From Porphyromonadaceae bacterium UBA7176 (lineage in GTDB: Bacteria > Bacteroidota > Bacteroidia > Bacteroidales > Muribaculaceae): a stretch of DNA of 38,566 nucleotides. The notes beneath the pieces are model-generated. The model was not told the DNA's origin. It was given only the letters and a program-made list of their open reading frames with translations, and did not search any database. The DNA lies in assembly GCA_002491245.1 (NCBI GenBank), contig DKVO01000025.1, forward strand, positions 32,451 to 71,016, in the 5' to 3' direction. Below, one piece after another: positions 8,671 through 18,322 of the stretch. Positions within the stretch are counted from its first letter, which is position 1. Every line of letters begins with the position of its first letter. A program made the position numbers and the translations under genes.

Positions 8671-9180
8671 ATGAATTGCAGAGTCAGCATCATAATGGGC
8701 AGCACATCCGATCTGCCCGTACTTCGTAAAGCAGCCGATTTCCTTGAACAGATGGAAGTGCCTTTCGAACTCCGGGCACTCAGCGCACACCGTACGCCTG
8801 AGGCTGTGGACCGTTTTGCCCGTGAAGCCCAGGGCCGTGGTATAGAGGTGATCATCGCCGCCGCCGGTATGGCCGCCGCCCTCCCCGGGGTTATCGCCGC
8901 TTCGACGCCTCTACCTGTCATAGGTGTACCGGTAGCGTCGACACTTGACGGTATCGATGCTCTTTATTCGATCGTGCAGATGCCGCCGGCCATTCCTGTG
9001 GCAACAGTGGGTATTAACGGTGCTCTCAATGCCGCTGTGCTGGCAGTGCGCATCATGTCGCTTGCCGACAAAGATCTTGCGGCCCGTTACGATGCCTACC
9101 GCGAGTCGCTGTCGGCCAAAATAGAGAAGGCTGACGCCGACCTTGCCGCTATCAGCGATTATAAATTCAAGACTAACTGA
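8671..9180 (+). CDS. purE: N5-carboxyaminoimidazole ribonucleotide mutase PurE
   Basis: PurE converts N5-CAIR to CAIR in de novo purine synthesis. The 169-residue length fits class I PurE. GSTSDLPV at 10-17 and SAHRTPEAV at 38-46 are the phosphate-binding and catalytic signatures. The later motif reads AAAGMAAALPGV, where many class I enzymes have a His (AGGAAHLPG). I believe this change is common in Bacteroidetes, but I could not check it. The gene lies 49 bases after the PAP2-like gene and 21 before ispG. Confidence 0.95.
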   Translation: MNCRVSIIMGSTSDLPVLRKAADFLEQMEVPFELRALSAHRTPEAVDRFAREAQGRGIEVIIAAAGMAAALPGVIAASTPLPVIGVPVASTLDGIDALYSIVQMPPAIPVATVGINGALNAAVLAVRIMSLADKDLAARYDAYRESLSAKIEKADADLAAISDYKFKTN

Positions 9181-9201
9181 AAGTATTTTTCTCCAATATT
9201 T

Positions 9202-10782
9202 ATGGCCAATATGCCTTATCGCCGGCCTACCGTGCAGGTACATGTCGGTAATATCACTATAGGGTCGGGTGTGGATGTGGTGTTGCAATCGATGACAACT
9301 ACTCCTACGCTCGATACGGAAGCTTCTGTTGCCCAGGTGAAAGCTCTTGCCGGAGCCGGGGCACAGCTTGTACGACTTACTGCGCAGGCTATCGCTCATG
9401 CTGCCAATCTTGCCAACATAGAGAGGCGACTTGCTGAAGATGGTTGTGAGGTGCCGTTGGTGGCCGATATACATTTTGTCCCGGCTGTGGCGATGGAGGC
9501 CGCCAAGCATGTGGAGAAGGTACGTATCAATCCTGGTAATTTCTATGATCCCGGTCGCACGTTCCGTAAGATGGAGTTTACTGATGAGGAGTATGCCGCC
9601 GAAATAGAGAAACTTGGAGAGAAGTTTGCTTCGTTTCTTGACCTTTGCCGACAGAATGGGACGGCTGTGCGTATCGGCGTTAACCACGGGTCGCTCTCCG
9701 ACCGTATAATGAGCCGTTTCGGTGATGGTGCTGAGGGTATGGTGGAGTCGGCGCTCGAATTCATGCGCGTCTGCCATAGGGTGAATTTCAATGATGTGGT
9801 GGTGTCGATAAAGGCCAGTGATGTGTCGGTGATGACCGATACCGTGCGTCTTCTCGTGGAGCGTATGGCTGCCGAGGGCCTTGCCTATCCGTTGCATCTC
9901 GGTGTTACCGAGGCCGGTAATGCTCTTGAGGGACGTGTTAAATCTGCAGTAGGCATAGGTTCGTTGCTTAGCGATGGCATAGGAGATACGATACGAGTTT
10001 CGCTCAGCGAGGATCCGTGCAACGAAATACCGGTGGCCCGTTTCATTTCAGAGTATGCCGGAGAGAATGCCCGGATGAATTATGTGGCCGGTGTGCAGCG
10101 TCGCGGCCGTTGCGGTGGCCGTCGCAAGACTGTAGTTGCCTCCTGCGGTATTGGAGGCAATAATCCTGTAGGTGTGGTCGGTGATACTCTACATGTTACC
10201 GAAGCAGGTGTGGAGGTGTTGCGGATATCTGAGCGCGACAAGATAAGCCGCGCCAGAAGAGTGCTTGCCGAGTCGGGTGATGCTCCTGTGGCTATAGTGC
10301 TGGCGTATAATGGACTGAAGACTAAAGAAGAAGTTATTACGGCTGCAGCCGTAGACCTCGGGACACTGTTGCTCGATGGCTATCGTGATGCAATAGGACT
10401 GGAAAGCGATATGCTTACGGCGCAGGAATGCGTAGAGACATGCCGAATGATAATACAGGCATGTGGTCTTGCCAGATATAAGGCCGATATTGTAGCTTGT
10501 CCGGGATGCGGACGTACACTATACAATCTCCAGGAGGTGCTTGATACAGTTAAGCCTCGCTTCGAACATCTGCGTCATCTCAAGATTGCTGTGATGGGAT
10601 GTATTGTCAACGGTCCGGGCGAAATGGCCGGAGCTGACTATGGCTATGTCGGCGGTGCGAAAGGTATGGTGAGCCTGTACAGGGGAGTGGAGTGTGTCCG
10701 TCGCGATATACCGCAGGCCGAGGCTCCAGATGTGCTCGAACAGATAATCCGCGAGGACGGTCAATGGACAGATCCTGAATGA
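9202..10782 (+). CDS. ispG: 4-hydroxy-3-methylbut-2-enyl diphosphate synthase IspG
   Basis: IspG (GcpE) reductively converts MEcPP to HMBPP in the MEP isoprenoid pathway using a [4Fe-4S] cluster. The N-terminal TIM-barrel part has VQVHVGNITIGSG, QSMTTTPTLD and VADIHFVPAVA. The cluster domain has Cys433 and Cys436 in ACPGCGRT and Cys467 in MGCIVNGPGE. At 526 residues it is much longer than the E. coli enzyme (372). This fits the long form with an extra domain between barrel and cluster domain found in Bacteroidetes, plants and some others. Its stop overlaps the start of the M16 peptidase gene (ATGA). Confidence 0.96.
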   Translation: MANMPYRRPTVQVHVGNITIGSGVDVVLQSMTTTPTLDTEASVAQVKALAGAGAQLVRLTAQAIAHAANLANIERRLAEDGCEVPLVADIHFVPAVAMEAAKHVEKVRINPGNFYDPGRTFRKMEFTDEEYAAEIEKLGEKFASFLDLCRQNGTAVRIGVNHGSLSDRIMSRFGDGAEGMVESALEFMRVCHRVNFNDVVVSIKASDVSVMTDTVRLLVERMAAEGLAYPLHLGVTEAGNALEGRVKSAVGIGSLLSDGIGDTIRVSLSEDPCNEIPVARFISEYAGENARMNYVAGVQRRGRCGGRRKTVVASCGIGGNNPVGVVGDTLHVTEAGVEVLRISERDKISRARRVLAESGDAPVAIVLAYNGLKTKEEVITAAAVDLGTLLLDGYRDAIGLESDMLTAQECVETCRMIIQACGLARYKADIVACPGCGRTLYNLQEVLDTVKPRFEHLRHLKIAVMGCIVNGPGEMAGADYGYVGGAKGMVSLYRGVECVRRDIPQAEAPDVLEQIIREDGQWTDPE

Positions 10783-12011
10783 GACTGCCAGAGGTACATA
10801 ATCTGATTTTACCTTCGGGCTTGCGTCTTGTGTGCATGCACTACCGTGGTGCCGGATCTGGTATATTCGGTATTACAGTCGGTGCTGGCAGCTCTGACGA
10901 AGAGCCGGACCGCTACGGGCTTGCGCATTTGGTTGAGCATACTATATTCAAGGGCACTTTGCGTCGTCGCCCGTGGCATATCATCAACCGTATGGAAGCT
11001 GTCGGTGGAGAGCTTAATGCCTTTACAACCAAGGAAGAAACTACGGTTTATACAATATTTCCCCAAGGGTGTGCTCCTCGTGCGGTAGAACTTGTCGCCG
11101 ACCTTGCCATTAATTCTCAATTTCCTGAATCCGAAATCGAAAAGGAACGCGAAGTGGTCATAGATGAGATTAATTCTTACCGTGATACTCCGTCGGAAGC
11201 TGTATATGACGATTTTGAAGATATGGTGTATGCCAACACTCCGTTGGGACACAATATTTTAGGTTCTGCAGAATCGGTAGCTCGTCTTGGTGGTGATGAT
11301 TGCAGGGATTTTCTGAAGCATCATTATACAGTGGCTGATATGGTGGCGTTTTATTCAGGACCGCAGTCTCCTGAGCGTATTGCGTCGCTTGTCGAACGGT
11401 ATTTCGCAGAGTTGCCCAAGGGTGCAGGAAGCAAACATGGTGTAGGATCTACGTTTACAAAAACAGTATCGGATGTCACGATCGAAGGTTTGCATCAGTC
11501 GCATACAGTTCTTGGAATTGAAGTCGGTGGAATATATGGAGAAAGCCGGTATACCGATGGACTCTTTGCCAATATGCTCGGCGGACCGGGCATGAATTCG
11601 CTCTTGAATGTTGAGTTGCGCGAACGTCGTGGTCTTGTCTATACAGTTGAAGCATCGGTCACACGCTATGCTTCTACCGGTCTGATGACAGTATATTTCG
11701 GGTGTGATCCTATGGATACGGTGCGTTGTCTGCGTCTGTGCCGAAGTTGTGCGTCAAGGATAGATTCGATGCCGATGGCGCAGCTCGACCGACGTCTGTC
11801 TGCGGCAAAACGTCAGTGGTTAGGGCAGTTGACTATTGGGGCGGAAAACCGCGAGAGCCGTATAATGGGAGCTGCCCGTTCGGTTCTTTATACCGGTACT
11901 ACGGTAAGCGACAAGGACGCTGCAGAACGAATTATGTCGGTATCTGCCGACAGTATCAAGGCCCTTGCTGTGTCGCTCTCCGACCCGTCAATACTGACAT
12001 TTCATCCTTAA
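10779..12011 (+). CDS. M16-family zinc metallopeptidase
   Basis: This 410-residue protein resembles the mitochondrial processing peptidase/pitrilysin family. The inverted zinc motif HLVEH is at 50-54, and the third zinc ligand is likely Glu130 in EVVIDEI. The C-terminal half carries the second, inactive M16 repeat with GGPGMNSLLNVELRERRGLVYTV. No signal peptide is obvious, so it probably acts in the cytoplasm on peptides; the substrate is unknown. It is the last gene of the trpS operon, coupled to ispG by a four-base overlap. Its TAA stop overlaps the stop of the convergent comEC gene, and no terminator separates them. Confidence 0.93.
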   Translation: MRLPEVHNLILPSGLRLVCMHYRGAGSGIFGITVGAGSSDEEPDRYGLAHLVEHTIFKGTLRRRPWHIINRMEAVGGELNAFTTKEETTVYTIFPQGCAPRAVELVADLAINSQFPESEIEKEREVVIDEINSYRDTPSEAVYDDFEDMVYANTPLGHNILGSAESVARLGGDDCRDFLKHHYTVADMVAFYSGPQSPERIASLVERYFAELPKGAGSKHGVGSTFTKTVSDVTIEGLHQSHTVLGIEVGGIYGESRYTDGLFANMLGGPGMNSLLNVELRERRGLVYTVEASVTRYASTGLMTVYFGCDPMDTVRCLRLCRSCASRIDSMPMAQLDRRLSAAKRQWLGQLTIGAENRESRIMGAARSVLYTGTTVSDKDAAERIMSVSADSIKALAVSLSDPSILTFHP

Positions 12012-13942
12012 GGCCTGAGATAGAAGGCTTGGGTGGCGAGATGGTGTAGGCTGATAGACCTTTTTCGGCTGGCTTCTTCGATTTTAGTGCGTAAGGTAGG
12101 CGTGGCGTCGGCTCCGATCAGTATTTTTTCGGGCTGGCAGATATCGAGTAAGGTATCGATGTCACCTTTATATCTGCCTCCGACCATGAGTATATCTACG
12201 GGTGTGTCGGGATATGTGTTGTCCACGGCATATCCGATTTTTATTTCATTTAAGGTTATAAGCTTTTGAAATGGGTTTATGAGTTGAGTCGCGGCGTCGA
12301 TACCGTGAGCTCTGAAATAGGCATCCATAGCGATCGGTAATTTACGCTTTGAACAGAATATTTGGCAAGATGTGCTGTCTCGTATGATTATCTGGTTTCC
12401 GTTTTTGTTTCCTGCCACTATGATTTCGGTATCGATCCTTTCCGGAGGTATTGCGAGCAGAGGTATTGCAATAGCTGATATGACAAGCAGTGTTACCTTG
12501 AGTTTCAGGTTGTTGATGTTTATGGCTATGCCGCACGTGATGATTACAGCCGAGAGTCCGATAAGTGCGGCCGGCGACATGAATATGTCTGATAAACCAC
12601 TGTCGAGGTTTATTGCCTCATCGCAAATGCGTACTATTGTATTGCTAAGATTATTGGCAACATGTGTCGCCCAAGACCATCCTGAGGCTATTGCTATTGT
12701 GGAGATACCGATGAAAAGTGGAAATATTAACGAAACGATGGCATTGACAGGTACTGAGAAAAGAGGCAGACGATGGAACCAATAGAGTATTATCGGAGCG
12801 GTTCCGATCATAGCGGCGAAAGGGACAGTTACGAATGAGCCGACAAGATAAAGTGTGTGTCGGCGTATGGGAAATGGATTCAGGCTATGGGCGAAAACGA
12901 GCAGGCCGAGGACTGCACTTACCGAAAGCTGGAAACCGATAGAGTATATTGCGAAAGGATTGATAGCGACTAATATTCCGATTGCAAGCGCGAGGCTATT
13001 GTATGGTGAAGCCTGTCTCTCGAGTAGCTTTGCAAGATAAAATGCAGTTATCATCGTTGCAGCTCTCAGGGCTGACGTTGCTGCGCCGGTAAGCGCAGCA
13101 AAGAGCCATACGCCTATGATAAGTGCGAAGTAACGTAATCGACCTGCATGGGGCCATATCTTTACCGGCCACAAAATGATGGAGAGCAGCCATGCCACTA
13201 AGCCTACGTGAAAACCGCTGACACATAATAAATGGGCGAGACCTGTAGCCCTGAAACGCTCTTTAATCTCTAAAGCAGCATCACCAGTGCCAAGCGTTGC
13301 CGATACAAGTAGAGATGATGAAAGCGGTGATAGGTGTGATGCATAACAGGCATCGGCAATACGTGTGCGCAGGCGTCCGAGACTGTATCTAAGGCTATTA
13401 TCGATACCGATAATCTTGATATCATTATCGCGTACGAATATTGAAGCAGATAGTCTGTCTGCTTTTGACGCTTGTGCTGCCGCTCCCATATGTGGTATGG
13501 ATGAGAGCTTGTCGCAAGGCTCGAAAACACCTGATACCGTTATGATGTCTCCTGGTTGCAAGTCCAAAGATTGTTCTGCTATGCCCAACCGGGCTTTGAA
13601 CGGCTTACAAACAGTTCCGTTGACTTGGGTTACGTCGATTATCGCATTTATGTCCACACGTCCGTTGATAGCGTTTTCTACAGTCGCTGTGGCTGTGACG
13701 ATGTTTCCGACAGGCGCAGACGGCGGTTGGTGATATAGAGCAGTGCAGGCTGATATGCATGAGCCGACGGCAAGGTATAAAATATCGCGTCCGGGCTTGG
13801 CTGCTATGAAAATAGCGGAAGACAAGACCAATAGTAAACCTACGGCTATAGCCCAAGGGCCGACCCCGGTAAAAATTATGGCAGAGGCAAGAGCCCCCAC
13901 CATAAGCGGAAATGCAGGCAGCGAAGTACCGGGCCGCCGCAT
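12008..13942 (-). CDS. comEC: ComEC/Rec2-type DNA uptake channel protein
   Basis: ComEC forms the inner-membrane channel for single-stranded DNA in natural transformation. The protein has many membrane segments. The family signature is GLAHLLCVSGFHVGLVAWLL, followed by more hydrophobic helices and a roughly 150-residue C-terminal soluble part. An N-terminal beta domain (DUF4131-like) lies before the channel. The C-terminal part does not show the HxHxDH motif of the metallo-beta-lactamase domain seen in Bacillus ComEC. I chose the ATG at 13942 (644 aa), four bases past the upstream stop; a TTG at 13969 would overlap the upstream gene. Whether the organism is competent cannot be told from this. 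Confidence 0.88.
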   Translation of the reverse strand: MRRPGTSLPAFPLMVGALASAIIFTGVGPWAIAVGLLLVLSSAIFIAAKPGRDILYLAVGSCISACTALYHQPPSAPVGNIVTATATVENAINGRVDINAIIDVTQVNGTVCKPFKARLGIAEQSLDLQPGDIITVSGVFEPCDKLSSIPHMGAAAQASKADRLSASIFVRDNDIKIIGIDNSLRYSLGRLRTRIADACYASHLSPLSSSLLVSATLGTGDAALEIKERFRATGLAHLLCVSGFHVGLVAWLLSIILWPVKIWPHAGRLRYFALIIGVWLFAALTGAATSALRAATMITAFYLAKLLERQASPYNSLALAIGILVAINPFAIYSIGFQLSVSAVLGLLVFAHSLNPFPIRRHTLYLVGSFVTVPFAAMIGTAPIILYWFHRLPLFSVPVNAIVSLIFPLFIGISTIAIASGWSWATHVANNLSNTIVRICDEAINLDSGLSDIFMSPAALIGLSAVIITCGIAININNLKLKVTLLVISAIAIPLLAIPPERIDTEIIVAGNKNGNQIIIRDSTSCQIFCSKRKLPIAMDAYFRAHGIDAATQLINPFQKLITLNEIKIGYAVDNTYPDTPVDILMVGGRYKGDIDTLLDICQPEKILIGADATPTLRTKIEEASRKRSISLHHLATQAFYLRP

Positions 13943-13946
13943 TGAA

Positions 13947-14891
13947 TTATACTGTTTCGAGAACAACAAACAGCGACGAAACGCTGATGACTATCCACAA
14001 GGCTACAGCTTGCAGGAGAGGCTTGATGCCTACCTGTTTTATCGAAGCAATCGACAGGGATGCACCTATGCAGAAGAGCGTCACCACCATGCCGCGTTTG
14101 GCTATCCATACCATGAGGTCAGTGAATTGTTGCGGCAGCGGAATGTATGTGTTGATAAGCATCGCCAGGACAAAGATGAATATGAACCAAGGTATTGATA
14201 TCTTCGACTTCTTGTCGCGGAAGATAAACATGGTGGCTATCGCCAGCGGAATTATCCACAGTGCACGTGTCAGTTTTATCAGCGTCGCTGTTTTCATCGC
14301 TTCCTCTCCGAAAATTTCACCGGCGCCCACTACTGATGAGGTGTCGTGAATTGCAATTGCCGCCCATGTGCCGAATTGTTGCTGAGTCATGTCGAACAAA
14401 TGACCGAGAGGGGGAAATATGAAGAGGGCTATGGAGTTAAGGATAAAGATAACACCGAGTGATACTGCCATCTCGTTTTCGTCGGCTTTTACCACCGGTC
14501 CTACTGCGGCAATTGCGCTACCTCCGCAAATTGCCGTACCAGACGAAATGAGGTAGCTTGTCTTCCGGTTGATATGGAGCCAATAGCCTATAAGTACGCC
14601 GAGGCACATCACTCCAACTACCGAAACGACTGTGAACAGCATACCCTCAGATCCTGATCGTAAAGACTCCTGAAGGTTCATGTTGAAGCCGAGGCATACT
14701 ACGGCTGCTTGCAGGAGGTATTTGGAGGTCTTCTTGTTGAACTTAGGATAAGGATTTGGAAATACAAAAGCGAAAATGAGACCGCACAGCAATGCTATTG
14801 GCGCTGATATCTGATGCAATCCGAACTTGTCGAACGGTATCAGTATTGCTGCAATGAGGGCGATGTAAACTAATTTGGCAGTAAGTTTCAT
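13947..14891 (-). CDS. YeiH/UPF0324-family membrane protein (putative sulfate exporter)
   Basis: This 314-residue protein has about nine to ten membrane helices. It has family-typical stretches: LLQAAVVCLGFNMNL, SSGTAICGGSAIAA (about 126-139) and AIHDTSSVVGAGEIFG. The family is annotated as putative sulfate exporters, but the transported substrate is not well established. The gene lies six bases after aroE and just before comEC, so it is inside the topA-comEC run. Nothing in the surroundings points to sulfur metabolism. Confidence 0.9.
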   Translation of the reverse strand: MKLTAKLVYIALIAAILIPFDKFGLHQISAPIALLCGLIFAFVFPNPYPKFNKKTSKYLLQAAVVCLGFNMNLQESLRSGSEGMLFTVVSVVGVMCLGVLIGYWLHINRKTSYLISSGTAICGGSAIAAVGPVVKADENEMAVSLGVIFILNSIALFIFPPLGHLFDMTQQQFGTWAAIAIHDTSSVVGAGEIFGEEAMKTATLIKLTRALWIIPLAIATMFIFRDKKSKISIPWFIFIFVLAMLINTYIPLPQQFTDLMVWIAKRGMVVTLFCIGASLSIASIKQVGIKPLLQAVALWIVISVSSLFVVLETV

Positions 14892-14897
14892 ATCGGT

Positions 14898-15668
14898 TTA
14901 AATATTATTATCGGTCCATATTCTGTATGCCGCTTCGGCTTGAGCCACAAGCATTTCACTTCCGTTTTTTACGTCAGCCCCCCTGGCGGCGCACCGGCGC
15001 ATGAACTCAGTCTCGGCCGGATTGTATACAAGGTCGAAGCATTTGTGGCGTTCGGTCACCGCTTCGTAAGGGATTGGTGGACAACTATCAGTGTCGGGAT
15101 ACATACCCAATGGAGTAGTGTTGACTATTAGTCTGTTCTGCTCCATTATCTCAGGGGTCAGCTTGTCGTATTCAATAATGTCGATGGCATGTTTGCCACG
15201 CGACACAAACAGGTAGTTTATCCCGAGGCTTGCAAGGGCTGCTGCTACTGCTTTAGAAGCGCCACCTGTGCCCAATATCAATGCATCGGAAATTCCTGTG
15301 CCGTCAATAAAGGCTGATACCGACATCTTAAAACCTTCGTAGTCGGTATTGTACCCCTCCAAGGCTATGATACGTCCATCGTCAGCTCGTTTGATCTTGA
15401 CAGCATTTACCGCTCCTATCCCGGCAGCTGTAGGGTCGAGCTTGTCGAGAAGAGGGATTATAGCTTGTTTGTAAGGCTTGGTGACATTAAAACCTTTCAG
15501 TTTCGGGTTCATCAGCACGAGGCCGTAGAGCGCAGCCGGATCGAGCGCCGAAAGATCAAAGTTTTCGTAACTTATTCCTTTGGCGTTGAAGAGCGCTTTG
15601 GAGTGTGAGTGCCCTAAAGGATGGCCCAATAAGCCGTATTCGGTAGTTGACAGTTCTGGTAGTTTCAT
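14898..15668 (-). CDS. aroE: shikimate dehydrogenase
   Basis: AroE reduces 3-dehydroshikimate to shikimate with NADPH in aromatic amino acid synthesis. The 256-residue protein has the substrate-binding serines in GHSHSKALFN (about 18-27). The catalytic Lys is in NVTKPYK and the Asp in NTDYEGF. The nucleotide loop is GTGGASKAV. It is slightly short for the family but complete. Its start overlaps the stop of the RluD-type gene by four bases (ATGA). Confidence 0.96.
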   Translation of the reverse strand: MKLPELSTTEYGLLGHPLGHSHSKALFNAKGISYENFDLSALDPAALYGLVLMNPKLKGFNVTKPYKQAIIPLLDKLDPTAAGIGAVNAVKIKRADDGRIIALEGYNTDYEGFKMSVSAFIDGTGISDALILGTGGASKAVAAALASLGINYLFVSRGKHAIDIIEYDKLTPEIMEQNRLIVNTTPLGMYPDTDSCPPIPYEAVTERHKCFDLVYNPAETEFMRRCAARGADVKNGSEMLVAQAEAAYRIWTDNNI

Positions 15669-16738
15669 CGTTGCAGTCCGGCGCTGTAGGTGCGCCAGCG
15701 TTCTATAAGGGCCTGCATATCGGCCGGAATTGGAGCTGTAAAAAACATATCTTCGCCAGTCTCGGGATGGCGGAAGCCGAGGGTCCGCGCATGAAGAGCC
15801 TGTCGGGGACAGACTGCGAAGCTATTGTTGACGAATGCGAGATAAGTTGATGACGAAATGCCGCGCAACACCTTATCGCCTCCATAGCGAGCATCGGCAA
15901 ACAGTGGATGTCCGAGCGACTTCATATGGACACGTATCTGATGTGTGCGGCCTGTTTCGAGCACACATTTCACAAGCGATACATGAGCGAGCAGCTCGAT
16001 GACTTCATAGTGTGTCACTGCCCTTTTTCCTTCAGGTCCGTCGAGGGGGAAGGTAGTCATTTGCAGACGGTCTTTAGGCGAGCGTCCAATGTTTGTTGCC
16101 ACGGTTCCGGACTGAGGGTCGGGCGTTCCCCATACCATCGCTACATATTCGCGTTTTGTGGTCTTGTTGAAGAACTGACGTCCGAGGTTTGTTTTGGCGT
16201 CAGGAGTCTTGGCCACGACAAGCAGGCCAGAGGTGTCTTTGTCGATGCGGTGCACCAGACCGAGACGAGGATCATTGACGTCGTAGTCGGGAGTATCGCG
16301 GAAGTGCCAAGCCAGGGCATTCACGAGCGTCCCGTCGTAGTTTCCGTGACCTGGATGTACTACCAGTCCGGCCGGTTTGTTGACAACGAGTACATAACGG
16401 TCTTCATACACTATGTCGAGCGGAATATCCTGTGCCACTACTTCAAATTCGTAGCGCGGACGGTCCATTACCACCTGAACGGTGTCAAGCGGTTTGACAC
16501 GGTAGTTACTTTTCACCGGCTTGCCATTTACGAGTATGCACCCGGCTTCGGCAGCCTGTTGCACGCGGTTTCGCGATGATTTCTGAAGGCGTGCGACCAG
16601 AAACTTGTCGACCCGGAGTAATTCCTGACCCTTGTCGGCCACGAAGCGGAAGTGCTCGTAAAGCTCCGTGCCGTCTATTTCAACAACCGGTGTTTCTTCG
16701 GTGTTGTTATCGGTTTCGAGATATTCGGGGGTTGACAT
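15665..16738 (-). CDS. rluD: RluD-family 23S rRNA pseudouridine synthase
   Basis: This protein isomerises uridines in 23S rRNA; in the RluD type these are in helix 69. An S4 RNA-binding domain lies at about 38-90 (LLRVDKFLVARLQKSSRNRV). The catalytic domain has GLVHRIDKDTSGLLVVAKT with the catalytic Asp, and the later HQIRVHMKSLGHPLFADARYG. The true start is probably the ATG at 16738, where the PASTA gene's TGA and this ATG share one base (TGATG); a GTG one codon earlier is also in frame. The exact target site is inferred from family resemblance only. Confidence 0.92.
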   Translation of the reverse strand: MSTPEYLETDNNTEETPVVEIDGTELYEHFRFVADKGQELLRVDKFLVARLQKSSRNRVQQAAEAGCILVNGKPVKSNYRVKPLDTVQVVMDRPRYEFEVVAQDIPLDIVYEDRYVLVVNKPAGLVVHPGHGNYDGTLVNALAWHFRDTPDYDVNDPRLGLVHRIDKDTSGLLVVAKTPDAKTNLGRQFFNKTTKREYVAMVWGTPDPQSGTVATNIGRSPKDRLQMTTFPLDGPEGKRAVTHYEVIELLAHVSLVKCVLETGRTHQIRVHMKSLGHPLFADARYGGDKVLRGISSSTYLAFVNNSFAVCPRQALHARTLGFRHPETGEDMFFTAPIPADMQALIERWRTYSAGLQR

Positions 16739-17364
16739 CACTCATCGGTAAATACGGGTTCGATAAACTCTTCGCTTTCTGCTGTGTCGGGTTCTGCGGC
16801 AGCAGCGTATCCAACTGTAAGCGTTACGGTAGAGGTAACCGGTATCACCGAACCAACGGACAGTGGCGTGTCGCCGTAGCGCGCGCCAACGACAAGGTCG
16901 TCGTACTCCGATGGTACTTCTTCGAGACGTATGTCGGTGATGCCTATACCGCGCAGATACGACATGGCCTGACGCGACGATACGTTTCCGGTCAGCGGCA
17001 TCGATATGGTGACTTGTTTGGGAGTGAATGCTGTGACTGTAACGAATACCTGACGACCCTCCTTGACCACAGCGTCGGCTTTAGGCCACGACTCGACTAC
17101 TGTGCCGGGAGGCATGCTGCGATCGTAGATGGAGTCTGAAATTTCGATAGTGAGCTTGTTGGCGGCAAGTATGCTCTCTGCCTCGGCATACGATTTCTGC
17201 TTAATCTGTGGCACTACAGCTGTAGAACCGTGAAATGTCCAGAAGTCGAGAAACACCAGGACGGCCCACAATATCAGCAGACCGGTACAGATTACTATAA
17301 TCAGGTGAGACAGGAATGGGTGTTGCCTGTAGAAGTCGCGTATCGAAAATTTTTTGTTTGCCAT
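16738..17364 (-). CDS. PASTA-domain membrane protein
   Basis: The 208-residue protein has a short cytoplasmic N-terminus, one membrane helix at about 19-41, and two PASTA repeats at about 50-112 and 115-185. The second ends in VTLTVGYAA and is followed by an acidic tail. PASTA domains bind peptidoglycan fragments or beta-lactams in other bacteria. Here they are not attached to a kinase or a penicillin-binding protein. The gene directly precedes an rluD-type gene, a pairing I recall in other Bacteroidetes. A cell-wall sensing or structural role is an inference. Confidence 0.85.
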   Translation of the reverse strand: MANKKFSIRDFYRQHPFLSHLIIVICTGLLILWAVLVFLDFWTFHGSTAVVPQIKQKSYAEAESILAANKLTIEISDSIYDRSMPPGTVVESWPKADAVVKEGRQVFVTVTAFTPKQVTISMPLTGNVSSRQAMSYLRGIGITDIRLEEVPSEYDDLVVGARYGDTPLSVGSVIPVTSTVTLTVGYAAAAEPDTAESEEFIEPVFTDE

Positions 17365-17392
17365 GTCGGGGTATATATTGAGAGGGCGGAGG

Positions 17393-18322
17393 TTACACGA
17401 GTCGGTAGAAGCCTGCCGGCAAGGGGCACGAAAAATTCATGTCGCGCCTTGTCACAGGGTGTACGAAGCGCAGAGTACGTGCATGGAGACACAACCTGTG
17501 TATCGGCGATGGTTTGGCGCCATAGCGGCGGTCGCCGACGATAGGATGTCCTGAGTCTTTCATATGGACACGTATCTGGTTCTTGCGGCCTGTGGCGAGG
17601 CTGAGCTCGACCATAGAGTAGGGTGAGCGCGTCTTAAGTGTCTGATAGTAAGTTACGGCGAGTTGTCCTTCTTCTGGATTTTTTGTCGAGTATACCTCAT
17701 GGGCGCTGTTCTCGGCCAGATAGCTGCGTATCTCGCCTTCTTCGGGCTCTATGGAGCCTTCGATTATAGCCACATACTTGCGCTCGAGCACCATATTGTT
17801 CCAGTTGTGCTGCAAAGTCTCCTTTGCCTTGATGTTTTTGGCAAACATCATCAGTCCGGTTGTGTCGCGGTCGAGACGGTGGACGATGAAAAGCTTGTTC
17901 CGAGGGTCTTTGCGCTTGAGGTACTCGCGCAAGATAGAGTACGCCGTACCGTCTTTGATCTTGTCGGTACCCATCGAAAGGAGTCCGTATCCTTTATTGA
18001 TGACGATGATGTCGTCATCTTCATACACTATTTTGAGACGCGGATTTGAGAATGTCTGGAACTCGCGAGTGGTGTTGACCTTCACCTCTGTGCTTGGCGT
18101 GAGCTCGAAGTCGAACTGTGTCACCACATTGTCACCGGCCATTACCTGGCGGTGTTTAAGAAAGTCTTTCACCGTCGTGCGCTTTCGTTGGGGCATGACG
18201 GCGAAAAGGAAGTCGAGCAACTTTACCGGCAGACTTTCATATGCAGTGTAAGTTTCGATATTGTCGGGCCTGAATACTCCCGGCTGTGTGCCGGGCTTGG
18301 CGGCAAGGGGTTTGCGTGTCAT
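17393..18322 (-). CDS. RluA-family pseudouridine synthase
   Basis: This second pseudouridine synthase has 309 residues. The catalytic motif is HRLDRDTTGLMMFAKN, and the conserved late motif is KNQIRVHMKDSGHPIVGDRRYG. The N-terminal 85 residues look like a degenerate S4-type domain (KLLDFLFAVMPQRKRTTVKDFL). The RNA target (rRNA or tRNA) cannot be decided from sequence. Its start overlaps the topA stop by four bases (18319-18322), so it is translated from the topA transcript; 28 bases separate it from the PASTA gene. Confidence 0.9.
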   Translation of the reverse strand: MTRKPLAAKPGTQPGVFRPDNIETYTAYESLPVKLLDFLFAVMPQRKRTTVKDFLKHRQVMAGDNVVTQFDFELTPSTEVKVNTTREFQTFSNPRLKIVYEDDDIIVINKGYGLLSMGTDKIKDGTAYSILREYLKRKDPRNKLFIVHRLDRDTTGLMMFAKNIKAKETLQHNWNNMVLERKYVAIIEGSIEPEEGEIRSYLAENSAHEVYSTKNPEEGQLAVTYYQTLKTRSPYSMVELSLATGRKNQIRVHMKDSGHPIVGDRRYGAKPSPIHRLCLHARTLRFVHPVTRRDMNFSCPLPAGFYRLV

